Assembly (NCBI GenBank): GCA_041399085.1
Contig: JAWKTM010000020.1
Location: 1-64,000 of the forward strand
Direction: 5' to 3'
DNA length: 64,000 bases
From: JAWKTM01 sp041399085
GTDB taxonomy: Bacteria; Planctomycetota; Planctomycetia; Pirellulales; Pirellulaceae
The number at the start of each line of letters is the position of its first letter. Within the stretch, counting starts at the first letter, position 1. The notes under the pieces were generated by a model. The model saw only the letters and a program-made list of their open reading frames with translations. It was not told the DNA's origin and made no database searches. The position numbers and the translations under genes were made by a program. This document shows, in pieces, positions 28,008 to 36,778 of the stretch.

Positions 28008-29516
28008 ATGAACCTGCCGCTGCGCGATTACACGTTTCTGGGAACGACCCAGAGTCTTTGCCCCGAGTGTCTGGAACTGACACCAACGAAGATCATCGTT
28101 CGCGGCGGCAGAGTGTACTTTCGCAAACGTTGCTCGACGCATGGCGAACGCGAGGATTTTGTTTGTTCGGACGTTGCCTACTACGACCAACTCGATTATT
28201 CGCTGCCCGCAAAACTGCCTCGCGAGGTCGGCGTCGAGCCGCGACTGGGGTGTCCCTATGATTGTGGCCTCTGCACGGAACACGAACAGCACACCTGTAT
28301 TGGATTAGTAGAGATCACATCGTCGTGTAATCTCACGTGTCCTATGTGCTTTGCTTCGAGCGCGCCCGGCGGGCAGCATTTGTCGTTGGAGGATTGCCAT
28401 CGCGCGATTGACCGATTGGTGGAAGTCGAAGGACGGCCGGAGGTCTTGCAGTTATCTGGCGGCGAGCCGACGGTTCACCCCGGTTTCTCCGACATTCTGG
28501 AATACGTCGTCGCACAGCCGATCGACTATGTGATGATTAACACGAACGGCATTCGTTTCGCGACCGACACGCGGTTGTTGGAGCAAATTGCCACTTACCG
28601 AAATCGCGTTGAGATTTTCTTCCAAATGGACGGACTTCGCGATGAGGTGAACTTGTCACTTCGAGGCGAACCCCTGCTAGAGACCAAGTTGGCAGCCCTG
28701 GAAGCCCTAGGAAAGCACGACATCCATGTGACGCTGGCCGTTACTTTGCAAGGCGGCATCAACGACGACCAATTGGGGCCGCTTGTCCAGTTCGCGGTGG
28801 AACGACCTTGGATCACCGGTATCAACTTTCAGCCGGCAACGTATTCAGGCCGCCACGTCTTGCCCGAACAGTTAGAAAGACGGATGACTTTTCCCGACGT
28901 AATTAAGGGTATCGAGGAACAGACCAATCGTATGTTCGCCGCGACGGATTTTATGCCGCTGCCATGTGCTCATCCCAACTGCCATAGCATTAGCTACGCG
29001 TATCGCGATGGAGAACGGGTGACACCTTTGCTGAGGTTTATTGATGCGAGGAACAACCTCGATATGTTGGCCAACGGAGTGGTCTTCACAAGACCCCAAG
29101 CGCGAAACGTATTGTTGCAGTATCTTGGCCGACAAGGCTGTTGCGGCGGAAGTTGCGGCCCGGACGATGCGTCGCCTGGTGCGAACCCGGCGAATGGCTG
29201 CGAGACGTCGGCGCAGACCAACGCATCTATTCTCCCCATTGTTGGAACGCCAAACTCGACCGAAGCCAGCGCTGCGGATTTCTTTGCTCGCGCCGCGGCT
29301 CAACAATTGGGTGCTCGCGACATCTTCCGCATAACTATCACTTCATTCCTAGACGCCTATAATTTCGATCTACGGCGGCTGATGAAGTGGTGCACGCATC
29401 ACGTCTTGCCGAGCGGCCATGTCATTCCGTTTTGCGCCTACAACGTGCTCTATCGCGACGGGCACGTGCGCCTGCCAGATCTCAGGTCGGCGAGCGAGTT
29501 TGCCGCGAGATATTGA
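28008..29516 (+). CDS. MJ0619-like radical SAM methylase (methanopterin-related)
   Basis: This 502-aa radical SAM protein begins MNLPLRDYTFLGTTQSLCPE. It has an N-terminal cysteine cluster, CPYDCGLC, then the radical SAM motif CNLTCPMC and the SAM-binding GGEPTVHPGF. A cysteine-rich insert QGCCGGSCGPDD and a C-terminal CTHHVLPSGHVIPFC follow. This layout matches the MJ0619 family, known for adding methyl groups to the pterin of methanopterin. Its position head-to-head with fhcB supports a role in tetrahydromethanopterin synthesis or C1 metabolism. ATG 28008 is preferred; ATG 27888 is in frame but adds unlikely sequence. The exact reaction in bacteria is inferred. Confidence 0.82.
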   Translation: MNLPLRDYTFLGTTQSLCPECLELTPTKIIVRGGRVYFRKRCSTHGEREDFVCSDVAYYDQLDYSLPAKLPREVGVEPRLGCPYDCGLCTEHEQHTCIGLVEITSSCNLTCPMCFASSAPGGQHLSLEDCHRAIDRLVEVEGRPEVLQLSGGEPTVHPGFSDILEYVVAQPIDYVMINTNGIRFATDTRLLEQIATYRNRVEIFFQMDGLRDEVNLSLRGEPLLETKLAALEALGKHDIHVTLAVTLQGGINDDQLGPLVQFAVERPWITGINFQPATYSGRHVLPEQLERRMTFPDVIKGIEEQTNRMFAATDFMPLPCAHPNCHSISYAYRDGERVTPLLRFIDARNNLDMLANGVVFTRPQARNVLLQYLGRQGCCGGSCGPDDASPGANPANGCETSAQTNASILPIVGTPNSTEASAADFFARAAAQQLGARDIFRITITSFLDAYNFDLRRLMKWCTHHVLPSGHVIPFCAYNVLYRDGHVRLPDLRSASEFAARY

Positions 29517-29581
29517 TCCGGCTGTTCGTCATACGGAGGCGATGACTTGAGACTTGGTGTCACGTCCGCGCTGGGCGGGAC

Positions 29582-30250
29582 TTATCCAAAGTTCGCCAAA
29601 TCAGCGATGAATTCTGGAATGTCCGTCTCATCCCCAGAAAGGACGTAGTGATAACTTCCCGGCCCACCGACTTCGTGCAGCGTTGCCAAGATGTTCCGGA
29701 TCCGGTCGCGTGAATCGTAAGGCCCTTGAACGTAGTAAGGCTTGCCGTTTTTCCCAAATTCGAACTCGTCCTGGCATTCGGACGAATCCACGTCGCCGAA
29801 AATGGGCGTTAGCTTCGCATAATCCGCATGGGGAGGCAGCCCCCAAGAACCCGCGTACTCGACTGCTTGTTCGACCAGCTTGCGAACGTAGGGAGCCGTC
29901 GTTCTTTCAAGACGCATTTGCTCGTCGACCTGCTCCAGAAACTCCCGGTATTCGCCGGGCGATGCAATTCGGCCAAAGCAATCTTTGACTCCCAAACAAG
30001 CCGTATCGACCAAAAACGTCGCAAAAGCAATGGATCCGTCCGGCAATTTTCGACTCAGCAGGACTTGGCCCATCTGCTTACTGTCCAAATCCTTCGCAAC
30101 CAAACTATCGAGGATAGGATGAGTCGCGGCTCGCTGCATTCGAATTTCCAACCCTTCGTTCTTTCGTTTCACGAGTTGGCGATGGACTTCGTTGCGTTTG
30201 GCTTTCTTTTTGGCCAACTTGGCTTGGCGGCGTTTTTGATCTTGAGCCAT
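29582..30250 (-). CDS. Conserved hypothetical protein with basic N-terminus
   Basis: This 222-aa protein starts MAQDQKRRQAKLAKKKAKRN at ATG 30250, preceded by GGGAGG, a strong ribosome site. The first 40 residues are highly basic and helical, suggesting nucleic-acid binding. The remainder is a mixed alpha/beta domain (HPILDSLVAKDLDSKQMGQV, SIAFATFLVDTACLGVKDCF) with no catalytic motif I can identify. It is convergent with the radical SAM gene across 65 bp. Confidence 0.7.
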   Translation of the reverse strand: MAQDQKRRQAKLAKKKAKRNEVHRQLVKRKNEGLEIRMQRAATHPILDSLVAKDLDSKQMGQVLLSRKLPDGSIAFATFLVDTACLGVKDCFGRIASPGEYREFLEQVDEQMRLERTTAPYVRKLVEQAVEYAGSWGLPPHADYAKLTPIFGDVDSSECQDEFEFGKNGKPYYVQGPYDSRDRIRNILATLHEVGGPGSYHYVLSGDETDIPEFIADLANFG

Positions 30251-30307
30251 AACATCCTCCCTAACGTTGTCTCCGTCAGTTACCACTAACCGTACGTAGG
30301 CTTCAAA

Positions 30308-31006
30308 TCACTCGACGATCTTACCACGCAACTCGATATCGTCCCATTGGCTCGTGTCGTCGAACGAGCCAAGGCCAATGCGTCCCCACGTGAAATGTTT
30401 GTCCTCGGCCAACATTACGGGTTCGTCCATGTTGTCAAAGTAAACCGCGATCGTGCCATCGGCCGTTTTGCGGATGATGCGTACCTTATGCCAAGCGTCA
30501 TCCCAATTCGTGCCCGAAGTCGATTTACGTGAAATCTTGGTTCGGGGAGCTTCGTTCACGATGAAAATCTGATTGGCGTGATCGTCGGCCTGTTTTCCGA
30601 GATGCACGTAATAGAAGTGCGCCGGGTTTTGGTAGCCGAACGCCAGGCAGGCGTCGCGGTGTCCGTAGTCGGGGTGCGTGCTGCGAACCTTGGCCGTCAG
30701 AACAAAATCGCCGACCTTTACGTCCTTCAGCAGCGACAAGTTATAAGGGCTGCGGTGCGGCGGTTCGTACTTGCTTCGTTTCACGTGCTGGTCATATACA
30801 TGATTGCCGTCGTCGGTCTTCGTTACCTTCCACGCCGCTGGGTCGGTTGGCTCCCAGCGTTCGGCGCCGTTTTCGAAGTCATCGCGAAAAATCACAGGCA
30901 GTTCTTCGGCCGCGGAGGCAGCCATTCCACTGGAAAAACAACTTCCCACCAGGGCCATGAGAACAGACACGCCCCAATCACGAAGTCCGCGCAGGTGAAA
31001 CGACAT
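30308..31006 (-). CDS. Secreted concanavalin-like (LamG/DUF1080-type) protein
   Basis: This 232-aa exported protein has a signal peptide to about residue 33 (SCFSSGMAASAAEE). A single jelly-roll domain follows: DDFENGAERWEPTDPAAWKV, AKVRSTHPDYGHRDACLAFG, HFYYVHLGK and WGRIGLGSFDDTSQWDDIEL. The pattern fits laminin-G/3-keto-disaccharide hydrolase-like folds common in planctomycetes, which bind or cleave glycans. No catalytic residues can be assigned. AGGAG lies 12 nt before ATG 31006. It stands 57 bp upstream of the basic hypothetical gene on the same strand. Confidence 0.75.
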   Translation of the reverse strand: MSFHLRGLRDWGVSVLMALVGSCFSSGMAASAAEELPVIFRDDFENGAERWEPTDPAAWKVTKTDDGNHVYDQHVKRSKYEPPHRSPYNLSLLKDVKVGDFVLTAKVRSTHPDYGHRDACLAFGYQNPAHFYYVHLGKQADDHANQIFIVNEAPRTKISRKSTSGTNWDDAWHKVRIIRKTADGTIAVYFDNMDEPVMLAEDKHFTWGRIGLGSFDDTSQWDDIELRGKIVE

Positions 31007-31189
31007 TTCGATTGAGCTCCTGTTGGTTAACGTGCGCGATTGCTAGGCCAAAGATTGAAGTCTCACCGACTGATCCAGCATCGCAACGCGCGCACTATGA
31101 GTATGAATCGAGATTCGGCGGTATCACGACTACGAACCGGCTCCGCACCAAGCTCGGACTCGATGACAGCCATTCCTAGCGAGATCGAC

Positions 31190-31342
31190 TTAGCCGTTCT
31201 GGCCATCGTCGGGAAAACCCTTCATGGAATCGATCACCCACGGCAGCCAAAACAGGCACGGCCCGGTGGTGAAGAACAAGACAATCATCACGATCACGCC
31301 GGTTTGATTCAGACCAAGAAAAACCGCTTTGTCTTTTGGCAT
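31190..31342 (-). CDS. 50-aa single-span membrane peptide
   Basis: This short gene encodes MPKDKAVFLGLNQTGVIVMI followed by VLFFTTGPCLFWLPWVIDSM and a polar tail (KGFPDDGQNG). One transmembrane helix spans about residues 14-38. The gene is supported by GAAGGGAG placed 8 nt before ATG 31342, a clean stop, and plausible topology with a charged N-terminus. The longer frame to 31426 has no ribosome site. I do not recognise a family. Nothing adjacent suggests a function. Confidence 0.6.
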   Translation of the reverse strand: MPKDKAVFLGLNQTGVIVMIVLFFTTGPCLFWLPWVIDSMKGFPDDGQNG

Positions 31343-32217
31343 TGGAAATCTCCCTTCGATCGAACGAACTGCAAAGTGGCTCTGAGACGGCGCTCTTCGC
31401 CGGTGCCGTGAACCTATGCCACTCAAGTGCCGAAGTCAACTCACGCGAATAGGGAATAACCTCGTGTCCTTCGCGAGAACGGGGTATCCAATCCGCATTG
31501 AACGGGAGACCGTTCGACGCAACTCGCCGAAAGCTTCGACCTGTCACGATGCGGGGCAAGTTGTTTTCGCCGTTGCCCAACGGCTTTCAACTTGCTCGAT
31601 TTTTCGTTTCGAGAAAATCCCTCCCAACTGGCGCAAATTGACTGGAGCGATCGCTTGACACGGACGATGAGATGAGTAAGATGCCGGTAGTTAGAAACTT
31701 CTGTAAAGCATGCAAGTGCTGTCGTGCCCTCGGCTGTGGCCGTTGGGTAAGTCCTCGGTAAGAAACGTTTGGGGTCACTGGCCGACTTTGGTCGCTGGCC
31801 AGCTCTTGAACGAGGATTTGACTTCTCGGGTTTCGTCGCTTGACGTACCTCGCTTGTTCAACGTCTCGCCCACCGGATAGGTTCGCTCTGCCCAGCGGCG
31901 AATGATTTTTTGGCGAGGGTCCGAGAAGTGCTATCGATGCATTGGCAGCGCCGGAGATGGATAACGGCCGGCTGTGACGGCTCCCTGGCGACAGAAGCGG
32001 ACTCTACGAAAACCACCGCGTTGGCCCAATGAATGTGGCCCCGGCGCGGAACTTGGTTGCTTTCTCTTTACGGAAAAACGGTTTCGTTTGATTCCGGTCG
32101 GTTGGTACCGAGCGTGCAACGACCGAACACTACGCAAATTGGTTGGCCGCCTCGCGGATTCCGCTACGAATCCATTTCGCGGTCATGGTCACGTCGGAAT
32201 GTGTCTCTGGGTGAATT
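31343..32217. other. 875-bp region upstream of rho
   Basis: No gene is supported here. It contains a good sigma70-like promoter (31655-31682), after which about 530 nt would be transcribed before rho. That stretch contains a CTGGCC/GGCCAG hairpin (31778-31802) and is moderately GC-rich. A long untranslated leader is likely. Nothing else is recognisable. Confidence 0.5.
31655..31682 (+). promoter_or_regulatory. Candidate sigma70 promoter for rho
   Basis: TTGACA at 31655-31660 and TAAGAT at 31677-31682 are separated by 16 nt on the plus strand. This is a near-consensus housekeeping promoter pointing toward rho (start 32218) with no gene between, implying a leader of roughly 530 nt. Confidence 0.5.
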
Positions 32218-33498
32218 ATGGCGAAGAAAAAAAGGTTCCGGGGAAATAAGCCAAACAGCAATGCACCGGCTCAGAATGGTCGACCGCGACGACGACGACG
32301 ATCGGGCGGGCGAGGACCAGGGCCAGGCGGGCCGGGCAATGCGCAAGGCCCAATGAACGAAGCTCCGGAGAATCCAGACGCCCCATTGGAAGAAGGCGTC
32401 GGGCTGCTGGAGATGCATCCCAATGGATACGGTTTCCTTCGTTCGCCGGACAACAACTACTCCCGCGAGCGTTCCGATCCCTTCGTGCCCGGCACGATGA
32501 TCGAGAAATACGGCTTGCGTCAGGGCGTGATGATTCGCGGCATGGTGCAAGGCGCTCGGCGGCAACAGGGGCCGCGTCTTCGCGAAATCCTTGATGTGGA
32601 CGGGATGCCGCCAGACGAATACTCGAACATCAAGAGCTTCGATGAGCTAACTCCGATCAATCCCGAACAATGGTTGAGGTTGGAGACCGGCCCACAGCCG
32701 CTCACCACGCGTGTGATGGATTTGCTGACGCCGCTGGGGCGAGGCCAGCGAGCTTTGGTGGTTGCGCCGCCGCGTACCGGCAAGACAATTTTGATGCAGC
32801 ACGTGGCTCACGGAGTTGCCACGAATTATCCGAATGTCAAGCTGATCGTGCTGTTGATCGACGAGCGTCCGGAAGAAGTCACGGACATGCGGCGCAATGT
32901 GAACGGCGAGGTGATTGCCAGCAGCTTGGACCAAGACGTGGAAAGTCACGTGCGGCTGTCGCAATTGGTCATCGATCGCTGCAAGCGGCTGGCGGAAATG
33001 GGACAAGACGTGTTCTTGTTGCTGGACTCGATTACGCGGTTAGCTCGGGCTTTCAACAAATGGGTCGGCAACACGGGACGCACGATGTCCGGCGGTGTTG
33101 ATATCAAAGCGATGGACGTGCCGAAGAAGTTGTTTGCCACGGCCCGAGCGTTTGAGGAAGGTGGTTCGCTGACGATTGTCGGGACGGCGTTAATCGATAC
33201 CGGCAGCCGTATGGACGAGCTGATCTTCCAGGAGTTTAAAGGCACCGGCAACATGGAATTGGTGCTCGACCGCAAGCTGTCGGATCGTCGAGTCTACCCG
33301 GCGATCGACATCACGCAGTCCGGCACGCGCCGTGAAGAACTGCTGTTGGACCACGAGACTTTGCATGCCGTGAACATGCTGCGTCGCACGCTGACGTCGA
33401 TGCACCATGTGGATGCGATGGAACAGCTAACTAAGCAACTCGGCCGCTTCAAGACCAACGCCGAGTTCATCAAGCTGATTAGCGGCGCTGCCGTATAG
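32218..33498 (+). CDS. rho: Transcription termination factor Rho
   Basis: This 426-aa hexameric RNA helicase ends transcription at Rho-dependent sites. Residues 1-55 are an Arg/Gly/Pro/Asn-rich extension (GRPRRRRRSGGRGPGPGG). The cold-shock-like RNA-binding domain follows (GVGLLEMHPNGYGFLRSPDN), then the ATPase core with Walker A APPRTGKT (about 184-191), Walker B DVFLLLDSITR, and the Q/R loop region SGGVDIKAMDVPKKLFATAR. All are intact and the length is normal. The usual Rho N-terminal helical domain appears to be replaced by the short disordered extension. A long leader with its own promoter precedes it. Confidence 0.97.
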   Translation: MAKKKRFRGNKPNSNAPAQNGRPRRRRRSGGRGPGPGGPGNAQGPMNEAPENPDAPLEEGVGLLEMHPNGYGFLRSPDNNYSRERSDPFVPGTMIEKYGLRQGVMIRGMVQGARRQQGPRLREILDVDGMPPDEYSNIKSFDELTPINPEQWLRLETGPQPLTTRVMDLLTPLGRGQRALVVAPPRTGKTILMQHVAHGVATNYPNVKLIVLLIDERPEEVTDMRRNVNGEVIASSLDQDVESHVRLSQLVIDRCKRLAEMGQDVFLLLDSITRLARAFNKWVGNTGRTMSGGVDIKAMDVPKKLFATARAFEEGGSLTIVGTALIDTGSRMDELIFQEFKGTGNMELVLDRKLSDRRVYPAIDITQSGTRREELLLDHETLHAVNMLRRTLTSMHHVDAMEQLTKQLGRFKTNAEFIKLISGAAV

Positions 33499-33507
33499 CT
33501 AACGAGC

Positions 33508-33526
33508 GCGAGTCCGCGCGGACGCA
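33508..33526 (+). terminator. GC-rich palindrome after rho
   Basis: GTCCG-CG-CGGAC lies within GCGAGTCCGCGCGGACGC about 10 bp past the rho stop. It is a short stem without a T tract, so it is a weak terminator candidate. Confidence 0.3.
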
Positions 33527-33594
33527 ACTTCAAACGACCCTCGGTCACGCACTACAATGCGATGGCTTGACCGTGTTCGTTTGGAGAGCGTCGC

Positions 33595-34403
33595 ATGCCG
33601 CTGGGAATCAAAGCCACCGTCGACTTTGCGTTCGATCTTCGGCTCGCCGCGGAACTCTGGCTTTGATCGGACTGCTCAACGCGATTCTGTCGTTCGAGCG
33701 GCCGATCGTGAAGGTCAGGATTCTGAACCGTTCAGTTACAAAGAGTTCGCCAAACGCAAACTCATCGTGCTCGACGCGTTGCCGCGACTCGGACGGCGGG
33801 GTTGAACGTCGAAATGCAAATCACCGTCAAGCCGGGTGCTGGAGCGGCCGCCACTACGCTTGCAGCATGTACGTCGATCAGCTCGAAGCTGGGAATTATG
33901 CCTTGGCCAATCCGGCCATTTCGATTTGCTTGTTGAACCAGCGGCTGTTTCCGGACACAGCAGGCCCATCATCGGTTCCGCATGATCGACCTGAAAGCGG
34001 GCGGGAGTTGCCGAACGCCATCGAAGTACACGGTGGAACTGACGAAGTACAATTTGGACGAAGCCACAATCAGCCGCGAGCAAGCTGGAGCAGTGGTTTT
34101 CCTGCTGCTGAACGCCCACCAATACGACTCGAAGCGGCTGAAGCAACTGCTGCCGCACCGGGAATTCCACCAAGCCATTCACGCTGAAATCATCGCTGGC
34201 AAACCAAGGATCGAAAAATGTACGACCAACGCGAACGTGAACTCCGCGACTACGAATGGACTCTGGCCAGCGTCCGCGAAGAAGCCCACAGGCTGGGTCG
34301 CGAGCAGGGACGCCACATGCGTCGCTTGGCAAAATCCAGCTATCCAGAGTTGTTGGGGGATTCTCCCATGGACGACGAAGCGTCGCGCGGCATGTCTTCC
34401 TGA
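33595..34403 (+). pseudogene. Decayed Rpn/PD-(D/E)XK-family nuclease (putative transposase) gene
   Basis: Pieces of one protein appear in order but in alternating frames. They are MPLGIKATVDFAFDL (33595), IGLLNAILSFERPIVKVRIL (33660-33730), EPFSYKEFAKRKLIVLDALP (33727-33785), NVEMQITVK (33800-33830), YACSMYVDQLEAGNYALANP (33858-33920), then KYTVELTKYNLDEATISRE and LLLNAHQYDSKRLKQLLPHR (34025-34150), and finally RELRDYEWTLASVREEAHR (34218-34300). The order matches Rpn-family PD-(D/E)XK putative transposases. Many small indels make expression impossible as sequenced. It is a different subfamily from the intact copy at 25517. No flanking inverted repeats were seen. Confidence 0.8.
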
Positions 34404-34470
34404 ACTCTCCGCGATGTTCGCCTTACAAGACGCATGCGAAACCGCGATGCCTAGGTGAAGCCACCGACTA

Positions 34471-34496
34471 CATCCGCACCCGGCGGGTTGCGGATG
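34471..34496. terminator. Hairpin downstream of the ABC-F gene
   Basis: CATCCGCA (34471-34478) pairs with TGCGGATG (34489-34496), an 8-bp stem with a short loop, 27 bp beyond the stop of the minus-strand ABC-F gene. No T tract follows on either strand. Confidence 0.4.
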
Positions 34497-34522
34497 ATAA
34501 GTCGATCATTCTTGAACCCGAG

Positions 34523-36448
34523 CTAATTCAACTCGCACGCCTCTTCCCAGTGCTCGTACAACGTGTGCAACTGTTGTTGGCGATTTTCCAAATCCGCGGC
34601 CAATTGCTTCACGCGTTGGCCGTCACGCAGCACATCGGGCGTTGCCATTTGCGAATGGATTTCGGCGATCGCGTCTTCGCAAGCCGCGATGTCCGCCTCA
34701 AGATCGGCGACCTTGCGATACGGAAACTTGCGTTTGCGTTTCGTTGACTTGTCGGATTTCGGCTTCGCTTCAGACGGCGAACCGCCGCTCGATTTCGACT
34801 TATCGCCCGCCGATCTATCCGCGATGGCCGCTGACGTGTCGGCGGCGATTCCCTGCTGAACCAAATGGCGATAGGTCGAATAATTGCCGTCGATCACGCG
34901 AAACCGATCCGGCTCGACGATCAACAAATGATCGGCCACTTCGTTCAGAAAGTACCGATCGTGGCTCACGAACAACACGGTGCCGTCGAACTGCTTCAGC
35001 GCCGCTTCCAGCGACTGCCGAGCCCACAAGTCCAAATGGTTGGTCGGTTCGTCCAAAATCAAAACGTTCGCGTCCGCGGCAGACAACATCGCGAGCGCCG
35101 CTCGGTTTCGCTCGCCGCCGCTGAGGCTGCCCACTCGCTGAAAAACCATGTCGCCGGTCAGGCCGAACCGAGCCAGCAGATCGCGTCGCTGCGATTCGAT
35201 GAACTCCTTGTGCGAGGGCCGAATCGCGTCGACCACTTGTTCGTCCGGGTTCAAGCACCGTAGCTGTTGATCGAAATAGCCGAGCTTGACGCCCGAGCCA
35301 ATCGACACGCGTCCGTCGTCGGCCTGCTGTTCGCCGACCAAACACCGCAGCAACGTTGTCTTGCCCGTCCCGTTCGGACCGAAGATCCCCCAGCGTTCGC
35401 CTCGCAGAATATCGAACGTCAGATTGCGAAACAGCGGGCGATCGTAGGCTTTCGACAGCCGCTCGACACGCATCACGATATCGCCGGTTCGCGTGGCCGG
35501 CGGAAAACCCATCGGCGGCGCGGCGATCTCACGAGGCGGCGCGACCAACTCGATCCGTTCCAGCTTCCGTTCGCGATCCTTGGCCTGGGCGTGCTTCTGG
35601 CCGTACTGATTGCGGCGGACGAAATCTTCCATCTTGGCGATTTCCGTCTGCTGACGTTCGTAAGTGCGACGCTGCACTTCCAGTCGCTCGGTCTTCTGCT
35701 GGCGATACGCCGAGTAGTTCCCCGGATACGAATCGACCGTCCCCTGGTACAGCTCCAACGTGCGATCGGTCACCTTATCCAGGAAGAACCGATCGTGGCT
35801 AACCAGCAACACCGCGCTGTTGGCCGACGCCAAGAAATTCTCCAGCCACTCGGTCGCCGCGATATCCAAATGGTTCGACGGTTCGTCGAGCAGCATCAAG
35901 TCGCAATCTTCCAGCAGCAGCTTGGCCAGCAACAACCGATTTTGCTGCCCGCCGCTCAACTGCCGCACCGGCTGATGAAACGTATCGTGCGAGAAGCCGA
36001 GGCCGGTCAAGACGCGCTCGATCTTGTGATCGACGTGATATCCGTCCCGCCGATGAAGCTCGTGTTGCAGCCGGTCGAAGCGAGCTCCCAGTCGTTGGCG
36101 TTCGGCGTCGCTTGTCGTCTGACCGATCTGCTCGGCCAGTCGCTCGGTCTCCTCGCTCATCGCGATCAACTCGCGCAGCGCCTGCCGAGCTTCCGACCAC
36201 ACGGTCGTCGATTCGGCGAAATCGGGCTGTTGTTCCAGCATGCCGATTCGAGCCGACGCATGCCGTTCGACGGTCCCGGCGTCCGGCTCCAGCTTGCCGG
36301 TCAAGATATTCAGCAGCGTGGTCTTGCCGGCTCCGTTCGGTCCGACCAGCGACACTTTCTCGCCTGGCCGAATCTCGAACGTCACGCCATCGAGCACCGG
36401 CTCGGGTCCGTAATATTTCCGAATGTTGGCAACGTTGAGGAGAATCAT
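34523..36448 (-). CDS. ABC-F family ATPase (Uup/EttA-like)
   Basis: This 641-aa soluble protein has two ABC ATPase domains in tandem and no membrane segments, the ABC-F arrangement that acts on ribosomes. NBD1 has Walker A GPNGAGKTT (about 36-44), signature LSGGQQNRL and LLDEPSNHLD. A charged linker (ERQQTEIAKMEDFVRRNQYG) follows. NBD2 has GPNGTGKTT, LSGGERNRA and LILDEPTNHLD. The C-terminus has a Lys/Ser-rich spacer (KPKSDKSTKRKRKF) and a coiled coil, as in Uup-type proteins. ATG 36448 gives the canonical MILLNVANI start; the frame upstream lacks support. It is a monocistronic unit here. Confidence 0.93.
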   Translation of the reverse strand: MILLNVANIRKYYGPEPVLDGVTFEIRPGEKVSLVGPNGAGKTTLLNILTGKLEPDAGTVERHASARIGMLEQQPDFAESTTVWSEARQALRELIAMSEETERLAEQIGQTTSDAERQRLGARFDRLQHELHRRDGYHVDHKIERVLTGLGFSHDTFHQPVRQLSGGQQNRLLLAKLLLEDCDLMLLDEPSNHLDIAATEWLENFLASANSAVLLVSHDRFFLDKVTDRTLELYQGTVDSYPGNYSAYRQQKTERLEVQRRTYERQQTEIAKMEDFVRRNQYGQKHAQAKDRERKLERIELVAPPREIAAPPMGFPPATRTGDIVMRVERLSKAYDRPLFRNLTFDILRGERWGIFGPNGTGKTTLLRCLVGEQQADDGRVSIGSGVKLGYFDQQLRCLNPDEQVVDAIRPSHKEFIESQRRDLLARFGLTGDMVFQRVGSLSGGERNRAALAMLSAADANVLILDEPTNHLDLWARQSLEAALKQFDGTVLFVSHDRYFLNEVADHLLIVEPDRFRVIDGNYSTYRHLVQQGIAADTSAAIADRSAGDKSKSSGGSPSEAKPKSDKSTKRKRKFPYRKVADLEADIAACEDAIAEIHSQMATPDVLRDGQRVKQLAADLENRQQQLHTLYEHWEEACELN

Positions 36449-36778
36449 GCGGGCGATTTTAAGCCGGGGCGGCGAATCCGTCACGGCGCGGTAGAGCCAC
36501 GCCATGGCGCGAATAAAAGCGGCACGGCGCAAATATAAGCGGCACGGCGCGAGCCGTCCGGTGTCGCACAACCAACTTGCCATCGGCGTCTCATCCGCCC
36601 GTTGGTGCGTGCGTCCTTCCGACCTTGCGCCCTTGCGCCTTCGCGTCTTTGCGTTTCACTGTTCCCAACGTCCGCCGAAATAAAGCACGACGTGCGAGCG
36701 ACTGAATCGACAAACTCACTGGCTTGCGCCGCGTGCTGGTATCCGTTCACCCGCCGCTCGCCGCGAGCGGATTCGCAA
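36449..36778. other. Intergenic region with short repeats
   Basis: 330 bp without a gene. AAGCGGCACGGCGC occurs twice near 36517-36550, followed by GAGCCGTCCGGT, matching the repeat near 4970-5060. A low-complexity stretch of TTGCG/TTCGCG phrases lies at 36635-36660. No promoter was identified. Confidence 0.5.

Noticed and set aside
33595..34403. Insertion sequence
   Set aside because: Although relatives are called putative transposases, no terminal inverted repeats or target duplication were visible.
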